Below the pieces are notes generated by a model. It was not told the DNA's origin and made no database searches. It worked only from the letters and a program-made list of their open reading frames with translations. Below are positions 1 to 8,401 of a DNA stretch of 64,000 bases, piece after piece. The DNA is taken from assembly GCA_964472855.1 (NCBI GenBank), contig CAYYMJ010000008.1:7983-71982 (forward strand), read 5' to 3'. The position numbers and the translations under genes are program-made. Source of the DNA: Tranquillimonas sp964472855. GTDB taxonomy: Bacteria > Pseudomonadota > Alphaproteobacteria > Rhodobacterales > Rhodobacteraceae. Within the stretch, counting starts at the first letter, position 1; each line of letters opens with the position of its first letter.

Positions 1-546
1 GTTCTGACAACGGCGGGCGTCGGGTCGGCCTTTGGCTATCGGGCGGGGCTGCGCTATGTCGCCGGGCTGGGGATTGGCAACAATATCGTGGCGCTGGCGG
101 TGATCTCGGGGCTGGCCGCCATCGTGCTGAGCGTGCCGGTCATCCGCGTGGTTCTGGCGGTTCTGTCGGCGCTGTATCTCGGCTATCTCGCGCTGAGAAT
201 CGCGCTGTCCGGTTCACGGGTCGCGTTTATCGAGGCCGCGGCGGCGCCCGGTCTTGTGGACGGTGTGCTGCTGCAGTTCATCAATCCCAAAGCTTATGCC
301 GTCAACACGACGCTGTTTGCCAATTTTGCCTTCACGGGCATGTCGCTGGGCGCTGAAACCGCGGCAAAACTGCTGATCCTCAACGCCATCTGGATCCCCA
401 TTCACTTGTTGTGGCTATATGCCGGTGTCACCCTGCACCGGCTTGAGCTGCCCGAGCGCTGGCAACGGCGCATCAATCTGGCCATGGCCGCCGCGCTCTT
501 GCTGGTCGTGGCGCTGGCCCTGCGTTCGACGCTGGGCGCATACTGA
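1..546 (+). CDS. LysE/RhtB family amino-acid exporter (5' partial)
   Basis: The reading frame is open from base 1, so the start lies outside the window and the coding part is longer than the first in-window ATG (88) suggests. The protein is very hydrophobic with about five membrane segments, and it carries the NPK motif (LQFINPK, bases about 274-294) typical of LysE/RhtB translocators, which export amino acids across the inner membrane. It ends in the family's usual short hydrophobic tail. It lies 4 bp upstream of the next gene on the same strand, so the two may be co-transcribed. The substrate cannot be told from sequence. Confidence 0.8.
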   Translation, partial: VLTTAGVGSAFGYRAGLRYVAGLGIGNNIVALAVISGLAAIVLSVPVIRVVLAVLSALYLGYLALRIALSGSRVAFIEAAAAPGLVDGVLLQFINPKAYAVNTTLFANFAFTGMSLGAETAAKLLILNAIWIPIHLLWLYAGVTLHRLELPERWQRRINLAMAAALLLVVALALRSTLGAY

Positions 547-550
547 AGGC

Positions 551-1465
551 ATGATCATGGACTTTTCCGGCATCTGGCCCGTCGCCCCGACCCCGTTTCA
601 CCCCAATGGCCAGACCGACGAAGACGGCATGCGCCGGGTTCTGGACTGCATGATCGACCAGGGCGCCGACGGCATCTGCGTTCTGGCCAACTATTCCGAA
701 CAGTTCCTGCTGGGCGACCCCGAATGGAAGGCGCTGATGCAGCTATCGCTGGCGCATGTGGCCGGGCGGGTGCCGGTGATCGTGACGGTCAATCACTATT
801 CCACCGCCGTGGCCGTGAAAAAGGCCGTCAGCGCGCGCGAGGCCGGGGCGTCGGCGTTCATGATGATGCCGCCCTTTTATGGCGTGGGCATGCAGCCCGG
901 CCCGCAGCAGGTTTTCGAACGCTTCAAGGTCATGGGCGACCTTGGCCTGCCGCTGATGGTGCAGGACGCGCCGGTGTCGGGCGTCGATCTGCCGGTGCCG
1001 CTGTTGGCGAAGATGGCGCGCGAGATCGAGATGTTGCAGGCCTTCAAGATCGAATGCCCGCGTGCCGCCGACAAGATCCGCGCGCTGGTGGCCGCGGGCG
1101 TCGCGGACCACGCCACGCCGCTGGACGGGGAAGAAGGCATCACGCTGATGGCCGATCTCGAGGCCGGGGCGCGGGGCGCGATGACGTCGGCCCTGCTGCC
1201 CGACCTGATCGGACCGGTGATTGCCGCCTTTGCCCGTGGCGACCGCGCCGCGGCCCGGGCCGGCCATGCGCGCGTGCTGCCGGCCATCAACCACGAAAAC
1301 CGCCAGTGCGGGTTTCTGGCCACCAAGGCGGCGATGGTCGCCGGCGGGGTCATCGCGTCGGACTTCAGCCGCCACCCGGTGCAGCCGCTGGCGCCCGAGA
1401 CCCGCGCGCAATTGCTGGACCTGCTGGCCCCGCTTGACCCGCTGGTGCTGCGCTGGGGCAAATGA
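551..1465 (+). CDS. L-2-keto-3-deoxyarabonate dehydratase-like (DapA superfamily)
   Basis: A 304-residue (beta/alpha)8 aldolase-fold protein of the dihydrodipicolinate synthase superfamily. Where DapA has GTTGE it has LANYSEQ. Where DapA has the YNxP tyrosine it has VQDAP, so the tyrosine is replaced by glutamine. The Schiff-base lysine is kept (AFKIE). The motifs INHENRQ and a C-terminal LDPLVLRW also match, from memory, the L-2-keto-3-deoxyarabonate dehydratase group of the non-phosphorylative L-arabinose pathway, which makes alpha-ketoglutarate semialdehyde. It is therefore unlikely to be a lysine-pathway DapA. The start is ATG 551 (ATG 557 is possible); the longer frame from 419 runs into the upstream gene. 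A DenD-like dehydrogenase follows, pointing to sugar-acid catabolism. The exact substrate is inferred. Confidence 0.75.
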   Translation: MIMDFSGIWPVAPTPFHPNGQTDEDGMRRVLDCMIDQGADGICVLANYSEQFLLGDPEWKALMQLSLAHVAGRVPVIVTVNHYSTAVAVKKAVSAREAGASAFMMMPPFYGVGMQPGPQQVFERFKVMGDLGLPLMVQDAPVSGVDLPVPLLAKMAREIEMLQAFKIECPRAADKIRALVAAGVADHATPLDGEEGITLMADLEAGARGAMTSALLPDLIGPVIAAFARGDRAAARAGHARVLPAINHENRQCGFLATKAAMVAGGVIASDFSRHPVQPLAPETRAQLLDLLAPLDPLVLRWGK

Positions 1466-1482
1466 CACAAGGGAGAACACCC

Positions 1483-2442
1483 ATGCATATCGTGATTATC
1501 GGCGCCGGCGGCATGATCGGCGGCAAACTGGCGCGGGCGCTGGCGGCGCGCGGCCATCTGCGCGGGCGCGACATCGGTCGCATGACGCTGGCCGACATGG
1601 TGGCGCCGGCACCGGTTGCCGGGGTCGAGACGGCGCAGGTGACCGGCGATATCGCCGACCCGGCGGTGGTGGAACGGATGATCCCGCCCGATACGGATGT
1701 GATCTTTCACCTTGCCGCCGTGGTGTCGGGCGAGGCCGAGGCCGACCTTGACGTCGGGCTGGCCGGCAACCTGTTGGGCACCATCAACGTGGTGCAGCGC
1801 GCCCGGGCGCTGGGCAGCTGCCCGGTGCTGGTGCATTCATCGTCGATGGCGGTTTACGGCGGCGACACGCCCGACCCGATCACCGACCATGCGTCGCTGA
1901 ACCCGCAGACATCATATGGCGCGCAAAAGGCCATGGGCGAATTCCTGATCACCGACTTTTCGCGCCGGGGGCTGATCGACGGGCGCGCCTTCCGGCTGCC
2001 GACGATCTCGGTCAGGCCGGGCAAGGCCAACAAGGCGGCATCGTCCTTCATGTCGTCGATCATCCGCGAGCCTCTGAACGGGCAAGAGGCGGTGTGCCCG
2101 GTCGACGCCGATTTCCGCCACTATTACCTGTCACCGCGACAGGTGGTGGCAAATCTGCTGCGCGGCGCCGAGGTCGGGGCCGACGCCTTCGGCGCCAACC
2201 GCGCGGTGCAGATGCCCGGGCGCATCCTGTCGGTGGGCGAGCTGGTCGCGGCGATGACGGCGGTTGCCGGCCCCGAGCCGGCGCGCCTGATCCGCTGGGA
2301 ACGCCAGCCCGAGGTCAACCGTATCGTCGAGGGCTGGCGCTGGGACCTGCGCCCAGAAAAGGGCTATGGCATGGGCCTGCGCGACGACGCCAGCTTTGAA
2401 GACAATGTGCGGTTCTACCTTGAGGACGACCTGCCGCGTTGA
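1483..2442 (+). CDS. denD: NAD-dependent epimerase/dehydrogenase, DenD-like (D-erythronate dehydrogenase type)
   Basis: A 319-residue extended SDR. The N-terminus has the Rossmann motif GAGGMIGG. The active site has SSSMAVYGG followed by the Tyr-Lys pair in SYGAQKAMGE. Length and motifs fit D-erythronate dehydrogenase (DenD), which oxidises D-erythronate to the 2-keto acid. The usual OtnK/OtnC/OtnI partners are absent, so a related sugar acid is possible. The start is ATG 1483 with GGGAG just upstream; the frame extension to 1462 overlaps the previous stop. It is 17 bp downstream of the KDA dehydratase-like gene and probably in one operon with it. Confidence 0.72.
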   Translation: MHIVIIGAGGMIGGKLARALAARGHLRGRDIGRMTLADMVAPAPVAGVETAQVTGDIADPAVVERMIPPDTDVIFHLAAVVSGEAEADLDVGLAGNLLGTINVVQRARALGSCPVLVHSSSMAVYGGDTPDPITDHASLNPQTSYGAQKAMGEFLITDFSRRGLIDGRAFRLPTISVRPGKANKAASSFMSSIIREPLNGQEAVCPVDADFRHYYLSPRQVVANLLRGAEVGADAFGANRAVQMPGRILSVGELVAAMTAVAGPEPARLIRWERQPEVNRIVEGWRWDLRPEKGYGMGLRDDASFEDNVRFYLEDDLPR

Positions 2443-2477
2443 GCCGACCTGCCAATTGGCTGGCGCCGCCAGGGGAT

Positions 2478-2549
2478 GGCATTTGCGAGGGCAAATGCCG
2501 CCCCGGCGCTGGCGCGCCGCGGCAGTTGGATATTTTCAGACAGAAGTAG
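2478..2549 (+). terminator. Hairpin and Rhodobacterales-type downstream motif
   Basis: A 9-bp inverted repeat GGCATTTGC..GCAAATGCC (2478-2486/2491-2499) lies 36 bp after the denD-like stop, between convergent genes. It is followed by GATATTTTC-A-GACAGAAGTAG (2529-2549), a motif that recurs near other gene ends in this window. A bidirectional transcription terminator is the simplest reading. Confidence 0.55.
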
Positions 2550-2556
2550 AGCCGGC

Positions 2557-3279
2557 TCAGACCATGGCCCAGCCGCCATCGACCAGATGCGCCTGGCCGG
2601 TGGTATAGGCGCTTTCATCCGAGGCGAGATAGACCGCCATTGCGGCAATTTCCCGGGCCGTGCCCAGCCGGCCCATGGGCTGGCGGTGGCGGAAGATGTC
2701 GAGCGCCTTGTCATAGTCGCCGGTGGCCCGCAGGCGGTCGTGCAGGCTGGGGCTGTCGATGGTGCCGGGACAGATGCAATTCACCCGCACGCCGCGCGTG
2801 ACATATTCCGCCGCCACCGATTTGGTCATGCCGATCACCGCCGCCTTGGTCGCGCCATAGATGAACCGGTTCGGTGCACCGTTGATCGACGAGACCACCG
2901 ACGAGATATTGATGATCGACCCGCCGCCCGCGTCCAGCATCCCTGGCAGGGCTGCCTGCATGGCGTGAAAATGACTGGTGACATTCAGCGCAAGGCCAAA
3001 GTCCCATTCCTGATCGGTCGCCTCGAGGATCGAGCCGGCGTGCACGAAACCTGCGCAATTGACCAGCACGTCGGGGGCGGCATCGGTGATGGCGCCCTGC
3101 AGCGCCGCCTTGTCGGTCGCGTCGACGGCGGCGCTGTCGCCGGCAAAGCCGGCCAGTAGGCCGGGGTCGAGATCGGTGGCCATGACCGAGGCGCCCTGGG
3201 CCAGAAACGCTTGGGCGATGGCCCGGCCGATGCCTTGGCCTGCTGCTGTGACGAAGGCGCGTTTTCCTGCAAGCCGCAT
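2557..3279 (-). CDS. SDR family oxidoreductase (2-keto-3-deoxy-L-fuconate dehydrogenase / BDH2-like)
   Basis: A 240-residue classical short-chain dehydrogenase. It has the TAAGQGIG nucleotide-binding glycine motif near the N-terminus, NCAG, and the catalytic serine region (INISSVVSSING) followed by YGATKAA. Overall layout resembles DHRS6/BDH2 and bacterial 2-keto-3-deoxy-L-fuconate dehydrogenases, which oxidise acyl-chain or sugar-acid hydroxyls with NAD. The start MRLAGKRAF at 3279 is preferred over the extension to 3327, which has no family similarity. It converges on the dehydratase/DenD pair, so a shared sugar-acid pathway is plausible but inferred. Confidence 0.78.
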   Translation of the reverse strand: MRLAGKRAFVTAAGQGIGRAIAQAFLAQGASVMATDLDPGLLAGFAGDSAAVDATDKAALQGAITDAAPDVLVNCAGFVHAGSILEATDQEWDFGLALNVTSHFHAMQAALPGMLDAGGGSIINISSVVSSINGAPNRFIYGATKAAVIGMTKSVAAEYVTRGVRVNCICPGTIDSPSLHDRLRATGDYDKALDIFRHRQPMGRLGTAREIAAMAVYLASDESAYTTGQAHLVDGGWAMV

Positions 3280-3471
3280 TGGCCATCCTTCCCTTGGGTT
3301 CGGTCCGGGCCGTGGCCCCGCCTGCATGGGTAGACCGCGCGGCGGGGGTTGGCAAATGTCGGGCCGGGGCTTTTGGCCCGGCCGGGTGGTGCGCGGCCAG
3401 CCCCGGCGGCTGCGAGGAACTGTTCTCGCAGCGGTCGTTGCGGGGCGGGGGCGGGTGAGGCCGAGAGAGGC

Positions 3472-3690
3472 TCAGTCGGTGCCGGCATAGCCAAAGACAT
3501 CTTCCAGCGGCAGGCCGAAGACACGGGCGATGCGGAAGGCCAGTTCGAGCGAGGGCGAATATTTTGCCTTTTCGATGGCCATGATCGTCTGGCGGGTCAC
3601 GCCGACCTGTTCGGCCAGCGCGGCCTGGGTCATTTCGTCGGCGTCAAAGCGCAGACGGCGAATGTTGTTGGTGACAAGGCTTTTTGCCAT
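3472..3690 (-). CDS. Small XRE-family HTH regulator (YozG-like)
   Basis: A 72-residue protein that is almost entirely one helix-turn-helix domain (residues about 8-60, core TQAALAEQVGVTRQTIMAIEKAKYSPSL split over two helices). It belongs to the short YozG-like Cro/C1 regulators that are usually encoded beside a small membrane protein, as here. It begins 3 bp after the stop of the membrane protein gene on the same strand, so the two form an operon. It probably represses its own promoter upstream of 4143. Confidence 0.85.
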   Translation of the reverse strand: MAKSLVTNNIRRLRFDADEMTQAALAEQVGVTRQTIMAIEKAKYSPSLELAFRIARVFGLPLEDVFGYAGTD

Positions 3691-3693
3691 GGC

Positions 3694-4143
3694 TCAGGCA
3701 CCCATCCGGTACATCGCAAGCCGGATCACGGCTTCGAACGACGTCGAGATGCCGAAGCCGAACACGATCATGTGGAAAAAGGTCAGCGGGGCGGCGCCGC
3801 GGGCCAGCGCGATGACCGCGATGATGAAGATGCCGCCAAAGATATACTGGCCGGCGCGAATGCCCCTGAGTTCGATCATCCGGTCGCGTTCGTCGACGGT
3901 AAATCTGGGATTGGGATCGCCGGTGACGATCGCGGCAAGGATGTTGGCGAGGATGGTCACCAGGATGGTGGCGACGATGCCGGCGCCGATCAGCCACAGC
4001 ACCGCCACGGCGGCGACGGCAAAGGCATCGGGTCCGTCGAAGCGCCCGGCCTGGTACATCTGCGACAGGCGCATCGCGTAGACGGTGAACAGCGCGATCG
4101 ACGTGATCAGCGCGGCGGCGGCATTTCTTTCTTCGTAGCTCAT
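3694..4143 (-). CDS. Conserved membrane protein paired with HTH regulator
   Basis: A 149-residue protein with about four membrane segments, in the order two helices, a polar loop with DERDRMIELRGIRAGQY, then two helices. I do not recognise a catalytic motif. The loop resembles that of small DUF2178-like membrane proteins encoded beside YozG-like regulators, but that family assignment is only suggestive. The ATG at 4143 has AAGGA upstream and is preferred to an ATT two codons earlier. Function unknown. Confidence 0.7.
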   Translation of the reverse strand: MSYEERNAAAALITSIALFTVYAMRLSQMYQAGRFDGPDAFAVAAVAVLWLIGAGIVATILVTILANILAAIVTGDPNPRFTVDERDRMIELRGIRAGQYIFGGIFIIAVIALARGAAPLTFFHMIVFGFGISTSFEAVIRLAMYRMGA

Positions 4144-4149
4144 GGCCAA

Positions 4150-4215
4150 TATTCCTTACTCAATGTTTGATATTGTCAACGTTGTGTAAGGTTGGGTGTT
4201 CATCTTGTAAAGTAT
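4150..4215 (-). promoter_or_regulatory. AT-rich promoter region of the HTH/membrane operon
   Basis: A markedly AT-rich stretch in otherwise GC-rich DNA, directly upstream of the membrane protein gene. On the minus strand it carries TTGACA (4179-4174), a good -35 hexamer about 30 bp before the start codon, and a second -35-like TTTACA further upstream. The -10 match is weak, so the exact start site is uncertain. Confidence 0.4.
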
Positions 4216-4304
4216 TTTTTGCTTTATGTCGCGCAAACATGACAAACCTGAGACCCAGACGAGGCGCAAGCCTTTGAATTTTCGGGCAAAACCCGGGCGC
4301 CCGG

Positions 4305-5069
4305 TCAGGCTGGTGCCACGACCACGCGGGTGCTCCAGCCCGCGCACAGGCGCGCCAGGGCCGGGGGTGGCGGGGCGTCGGTGTAAATTGCGTCAACCTC
4401 GGACAGCGACGCGATTCGGGCCGGGGCGGCGCGGTCGAGCTTGGTGGCGTCGGCAACCACGAACCGCTGGCGGGCCTGGCGCAGGACGCATTGGCTGACG
4501 CCGATCTCGTCAAGGTCATAGTCCAGAAGGTCTCCGTCGGCGTCCAGCGCCGAACAGCCGATCACCGCGATGTCGAACTTGAACTCGCCCACGGTTTTCA
4601 TGGCCAGCGGGCCGACAAGGCCGCCGTCGGACGGGCGCAGCGACCCGCCGGTAACGATCACCGCGCAGCCGTCGTTGCCGCGCAGTATGTTGGCCACGTT
4701 CAGATTGTTGGTGACCACCAGCATGTCGCGGTGATCCAGCAGGGCGGCGGCCACGGCCTCGGTGCTGGTGCCGATGTTGAGAAACACCGTCGCGCCGCCG
4801 CAGATATCGCCGGCCACGGCGGCGGCAATCGCGCCCTTGGCGCCCCGGTTCAGGGCCTGTCGCGCGCTGTAGGCAATGTTGGCGGTGGCGGCGGGGACAA
4901 CGGCGCCCCCGTGCACCCGCCCAAGCTGGCCGCTGTCGCAAAGCGCGGCCAGATCGCGGCGCACGGTCTGGGCGGTCACCCCGAAGCGGGCCGCCAGATC
5001 ATCGACGGTGACGCGGCCGTCGCGACGGGCCAGCGCCAGAATCTCGGGTTTGCGAAAGGCGGATGACAT
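4305..5069 (-). CDS. glpR: DeoR/GlpR family transcriptional repressor
   Basis: A 254-residue DeoR-family protein. The N-terminal winged helix has RVTVDDLAARFGVTAQTVRRDL and the following GRVHGGAV hinge, both family signatures. The C-terminal sugar-phosphate sensing domain has FLNIGTSTEAV, TNNLNVA and VIVTGGSLRPSDGGLVG. It is divergent from glpD-glpK, so glycerol-3-phosphate repression is the likely job. The start is ATG 5069 (MSSAFRKPE); the open frame continues upstream through glpD only because of GC bias. Effector identity is inferred from context. Confidence 0.88.
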   Translation of the reverse strand: MSSAFRKPEILALARRDGRVTVDDLAARFGVTAQTVRRDLAALCDSGQLGRVHGGAVVPAATANIAYSARQALNRGAKGAIAAAVAGDICGGATVFLNIGTSTEAVAAALLDHRDMLVVTNNLNVANILRGNDGCAVIVTGGSLRPSDGGLVGPLAMKTVGEFKFDIAVIGCSALDADGDLLDYDLDEIGVSQCVLRQARQRFVVADATKLDRAAPARIASLSEVDAIYTDAPPPPALARLCAGWSTRVVVAPA

Positions 5070-5117
5070 GCGCCATTTTGTTTCATACCGCCGCCGGCAA
5101 GGCAAGTTTGGCGCCAA

Positions 5118-5147
5118 TTCGAACATATTCGAAAATATTTGTTGACA
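5118..5147 (+). promoter_or_regulatory. Putative GlpR operator and glpD promoter
   Basis: Two TTCGAA half-sites (5118-5123 and 5128-5133, in TTCGAACATATTCGAAAAT) lie just upstream of a TTGACA -35 hexamer at 5142-5147. TTCG/CGAA half-sites are typical of GlpR/DeoR operators. The spacing to the glpD start at 5196 fits a sigma-70 promoter. Repressor binding here is inferred. Confidence 0.5.
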
Positions 5148-5195
5148 ATCCGCACATGGTTGGGCGCATGCATGATGACCGTGAAAGGCGAGGCC

Positions 5196-6815
5196 ATGAC
5201 CGTTTCGGAAACCGAATTCGACCTTTTCATCATCGGCGGAGGCATCAACGGCTGCGGCATCGCCCGCGACGCTGCCGGTCGCGGATTGTCGGTCTGCCTG
5301 GCCGAGATGAACGACCTGGCCTCGGCCACGTCCTCGGCCTCGACCAAGCTGTTTCATGGTGGGTTGCGCTATCTGGAGTATTTCGAGTTCCGGCTGGTCC
5401 GCGAGGCGCTGCGCGAACGCGAGACCCTGTTGCGCGCCATGCCGCATATCAGCTGGCCCATGCGCTTTGTGCTGCCGCTCAGCCCGGACATGCGCTTTGA
5501 CAGTGACACACCGACCTCGCGGCTGGTGGGGCTGTTCATGCCATGGCTGAAGGGGCGGCGGCCCAACTGGCTGATCCGGCTGGGCCTGCTGATGTACGAC
5601 AATCTGGGGGGGCGGAAAATCCTGCCGGGAACGGCGGCGCTGGATCTGCGCACCGACCCGGCCGGCGCGCCGCTGCGGCGCGGCTTTGCCCGCGCTTACG
5701 AATACTCCGACTGCTGGGTGCAGGATTCGCGGCTGGTCGCGCTGAACGCGCGCGACGCGCACGAACTGGGGGCGACGGTCCTGACCCGGTCGCGGGTGGT
5801 GGTGGCGGCGCGCGGTGCGACGCACTGGACGGTCAGCGTCGTCGATGGCGACACCGGCCAGCGGCGCGACATCCGGGCCCGGGCGCTGGTCAACGCGGCC
5901 GGGCCGTGGGTGGGCGAGGTCCTGCAGGAAACACTGGCGCTGGGCAGCCGCGAAAAGGTGCGCCTTGTCCGGGGCAGTCATATCGTCACCCGCAAGCTTT
6001 ACGACCACGACCGCTGCTATTTCTTCCAGGGGCCGGACGGGCGCATCATATTCGCCATTCCCTACGAGGATGATTTCACCCTGATCGGCACCACCGACAG
6101 CGAACATGGCGACCCCGACACCAAGCCGCGCTGCACCGAAGACGAACAGCGCTATCTTCTGGAGTTTGCCGCGCGCTATTTCCGCGACCCGCCGACCAGC
6201 GCCGATATCGTCTGGACCTATTCGGGGGTGCGGCCACTTTATGACGACGGGGCGAAATCGGCGGCGGCGGCAACGCGCGATTATGTCCTGACGCTCGACA
6301 GCGGCGCGGCGCCGGTTCTGCATGTCTTCGGCGGCAAGATCACCACCTATCGCCGGCTGGCCGAGGCGGCGCTGCACAAACTGGCTCCGCTGTTGCAGCC
6401 GCCCCGCCCCGAGCCCTGGACCGCCGGCGTGCCTCTGCCCGGCGGCGATTTCCCGGTCAGTGGGGTGGCGGCTCTGCGGGCCGCGCTTTTGGCCGATTTC
6501 CCGTTTCTCGACCCGGCCCTCGCCCGGCGGCTGGTGCGCGGCTATGGCACCGACGCGCGCGAGATACTGGGCGCGGCGCAAGGCATGGACGATCTGGGGC
6601 CGCATTTCGGGGCCGGGCTGACGGCGGCCGAGGTTACATGGCTGATGCGCCACGAATTTGCACGCGACAGCGACGATGTGCTGTGGCGCCGCACCAAGCT
6701 GGGCCTGCGCCTTGCTCCGCAAGAGGTGCAGGCGCTTGCACGGTGGATGGCGGCGCAACACTCTGGCGCCGAACCGGCGCGCCCGATTCCCCCCGACGAG
6801 AGAGGGCAACCATGA
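5196..6815 (+). CDS. glpD: Glycerol-3-phosphate dehydrogenase (FAD, aerobic)
   Basis: A 539-residue membrane-associated flavoprotein that oxidises sn-glycerol 3-phosphate to dihydroxyacetone phosphate and passes electrons to quinone. The FAD-binding motif IGGGINGCGIARDAAGRG is at residues about 10-28. The family motifs SSASTKLFHGGLRYLE, NAAGPWVG, GTTD and the C-terminal FGGKITTYRRLAE are all present. ATG 5196 follows a purine-rich AAAGGCGAGG and is the best start; upstream TTG/ATG codons in the same frame are poorer. Its last codons overlap the glpK start (ATGA), so the two are translationally coupled. Confidence 0.95.
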   Translation: MTVSETEFDLFIIGGGINGCGIARDAAGRGLSVCLAEMNDLASATSSASTKLFHGGLRYLEYFEFRLVREALRERETLLRAMPHISWPMRFVLPLSPDMRFDSDTPTSRLVGLFMPWLKGRRPNWLIRLGLLMYDNLGGRKILPGTAALDLRTDPAGAPLRRGFARAYEYSDCWVQDSRLVALNARDAHELGATVLTRSRVVVAARGATHWTVSVVDGDTGQRRDIRARALVNAAGPWVGEVLQETLALGSREKVRLVRGSHIVTRKLYDHDRCYFFQGPDGRIIFAIPYEDDFTLIGTTDSEHGDPDTKPRCTEDEQRYLLEFAARYFRDPPTSADIVWTYSGVRPLYDDGAKSAAAATRDYVLTLDSGAAPVLHVFGGKITTYRRLAEAALHKLAPLLQPPRPEPWTAGVPLPGGDFPVSGVAALRAALLADFPFLDPALARRLVRGYGTDAREILGAAQGMDDLGPHFGAGLTAAEVTWLMRHEFARDSDDVLWRRTKLGLRLAPQEVQALARWMAAQHSGAEPARPIPPDERGQP

Positions 6816-8299
6816 CAATTCTGGCCATCGACCAGGGCACGACATCCAGCCGCGCCATTGTGTTTTCCGACGATCTTGCTCCGCTGGCCAGCGCCCAGCG
6901 CGAGTTTACCCAGCATTTCCCCGCCAGCGGCTGGGTCGAGCATGATCCCGAAGAGATCTGGGACAGCGTGGTCGCCACCTGCCGCGAGGTTCTGGACCAG
7001 GCCCCCGGCCCGGTGGCCGCGATCGGCATCACCAACCAGCGCGAAACCGTCGTGGTCTGGGACCGGGCAACCGGCAAGCCCGTGGCCAACGCCATCGTCT
7101 GGCAAGACCGGCGCACCGCCGACATCTGCGCCACCTTGCGCGCCGCCGGACACGAGGCGCTGGTCACGGCCCAGACCGGCCTGCTGCTTGACCCCTATTT
7201 TTCGGCCACCAAGCTCAAATGGCTTCTGGATCGCGACCCCGACCTGCGGGTGCGGGCCGGGCGCGGCGACATTCTGTTCGGCACCATCGACAGCTTCCTG
7301 ATCTGGCGGCTGACCGGCGGCGCGGCGCATGTGACCGACGCCACCAACGCCGCGCGCACCATGCTTTACGACATCCGGCGCGGCTGCTGGAGCGTCGAGA
7401 TCTGCGCGCTGCTGGATATTCCGATGGCGATGTTGCCCGAGGTGCGCGACTGCGCCGGCCATTTCGGCACCGCCGATGCGGCGGTCCTTGGGGCGGCGCT
7501 GCCGATCATGGGGTCGGCCGGCGACCAGCAGGCGGCCACCGTTGGACAGGCCTGTTTCCGGCCCGGCATGCTGAAATCCACTTACGGCACCGGGTGTTTT
7601 GCGCTGCTCAACACCGGGCCCGAACCCGTCACCTCGCAAAACCGGCTGCTGACCACCATCGCCTATCAGTTGAACGGCCAGCCCACCTATGCGCTGGAGG
7701 GGTCGATCTTCATCGCCGGGGCCGTGGTGCAATGGCTGCGCGACGGGCTGAAGATCATCGGCGCCGCGCCCGAAACCCAGCCGCTGGCCGAGGCCGCCGA
7801 CCCCATGCAGGAACTTTACCTCGTGCCCGCCTTCGTGGGCTTGGGCGCGCCGTATTGGAACGCCGAATGCCGTGGCGCCCTGTTCGGGCTGGCGCGCAAT
7901 TCCGGCCCGGCCGAGCTGGCGCGTGCGGCGCTGGAAAGCGTTGGGTTCCAGACCCGCGATCTGCTTGAGGCCATGCGCGCCGACTGGTCGGCGGACGGTG
8001 AGGCGGCGGTGCTGCGCGTCGACGGCGGGATGAGCGCCAGCGACTGGACCATGCAGTTTCTCGCCGACATCCTTGGCGCGCCGGTCGACCGGCCCAGGGT
8101 GCTGGAGACCACGGCGCTGGGCGCGGCGTGGCTGGCGGGCTCGGCCGCAGGCATCTACCCGGACATGGACGAATTCGCCGCCGGCTGGGCCCGCGACCGC
8201 CGCTTTACCCCGGCTATGGCCGCCGATACGCGCGATGCGCGTTACACGCGCTGGCGTCAGGCGGTGGCGGCGACGCTGGCCGCACCGCAGGCGGGTTGA
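6812..8299 (+). CDS. glpK: Glycerol kinase
   Basis: A 495-residue FGGY-family kinase that makes sn-glycerol 3-phosphate from glycerol and ATP. It starts with the phosphate-binding signature LAIDQGTTSSRA. It also has TNQRETVVVWD, the GSAGDQQAATVGQ region and the C-terminal RVDGGMSASDWTMQFLADI, all diagnostic of GlpK. Length is normal for the family. Start ATG 6812 overlaps the glpD stop (6813-6815). An assembly gap begins 2 bp after the stop, so anything downstream in the operon (for example glpF) is not visible. Confidence 0.95.
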   Translation: MTILAIDQGTTSSRAIVFSDDLAPLASAQREFTQHFPASGWVEHDPEEIWDSVVATCREVLDQAPGPVAAIGITNQRETVVVWDRATGKPVANAIVWQDRRTADICATLRAAGHEALVTAQTGLLLDPYFSATKLKWLLDRDPDLRVRAGRGDILFGTIDSFLIWRLTGGAAHVTDATNAARTMLYDIRRGCWSVEICALLDIPMAMLPEVRDCAGHFGTADAAVLGAALPIMGSAGDQQAATVGQACFRPGMLKSTYGTGCFALLNTGPEPVTSQNRLLTTIAYQLNGQPTYALEGSIFIAGAVVQWLRDGLKIIGAAPETQPLAEAADPMQELYLVPAFVGLGAPYWNAECRGALFGLARNSGPAELARAALESVGFQTRDLLEAMRADWSADGEAAVLRVDGGMSASDWTMQFLADILGAPVDRPRVLETTALGAAWLAGSAAGIYPDMDEFAAGWARDRRFTPAMAADTRDARYTRWRQAVAATLAAPQAG

Positions 8300-8301
8300 G
8301 C

Positions 8302-8401
8302 NNNNNNNNNNNNNNNNNNNNNNNNNNNNNNNNNNNNNNNNNNNNNNNNNNNNNNNNNNNNNNNNNNNNNNNNNNNNNNNNNNNNNNNNNNNNNNNNNNN
8401 N
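8302..8401. other. Assembly gap (100 N)
   Basis: A run of exactly 100 N, a placeholder for a gap of unknown length. I see no matching sequence on its two sides. It removes the 3' end of the ArgE-like gene and whatever follows glpK. Confidence 1.

Noticed and set aside
4305..6845. An 846-residue minus-strand open frame covering both glpR and the whole of glpD.
   Set aside because: Only the last 254 codons look like a protein (the DeoR-type regulator). The rest is antisense to glpD and is open because high-GC sequence has few stop codons.
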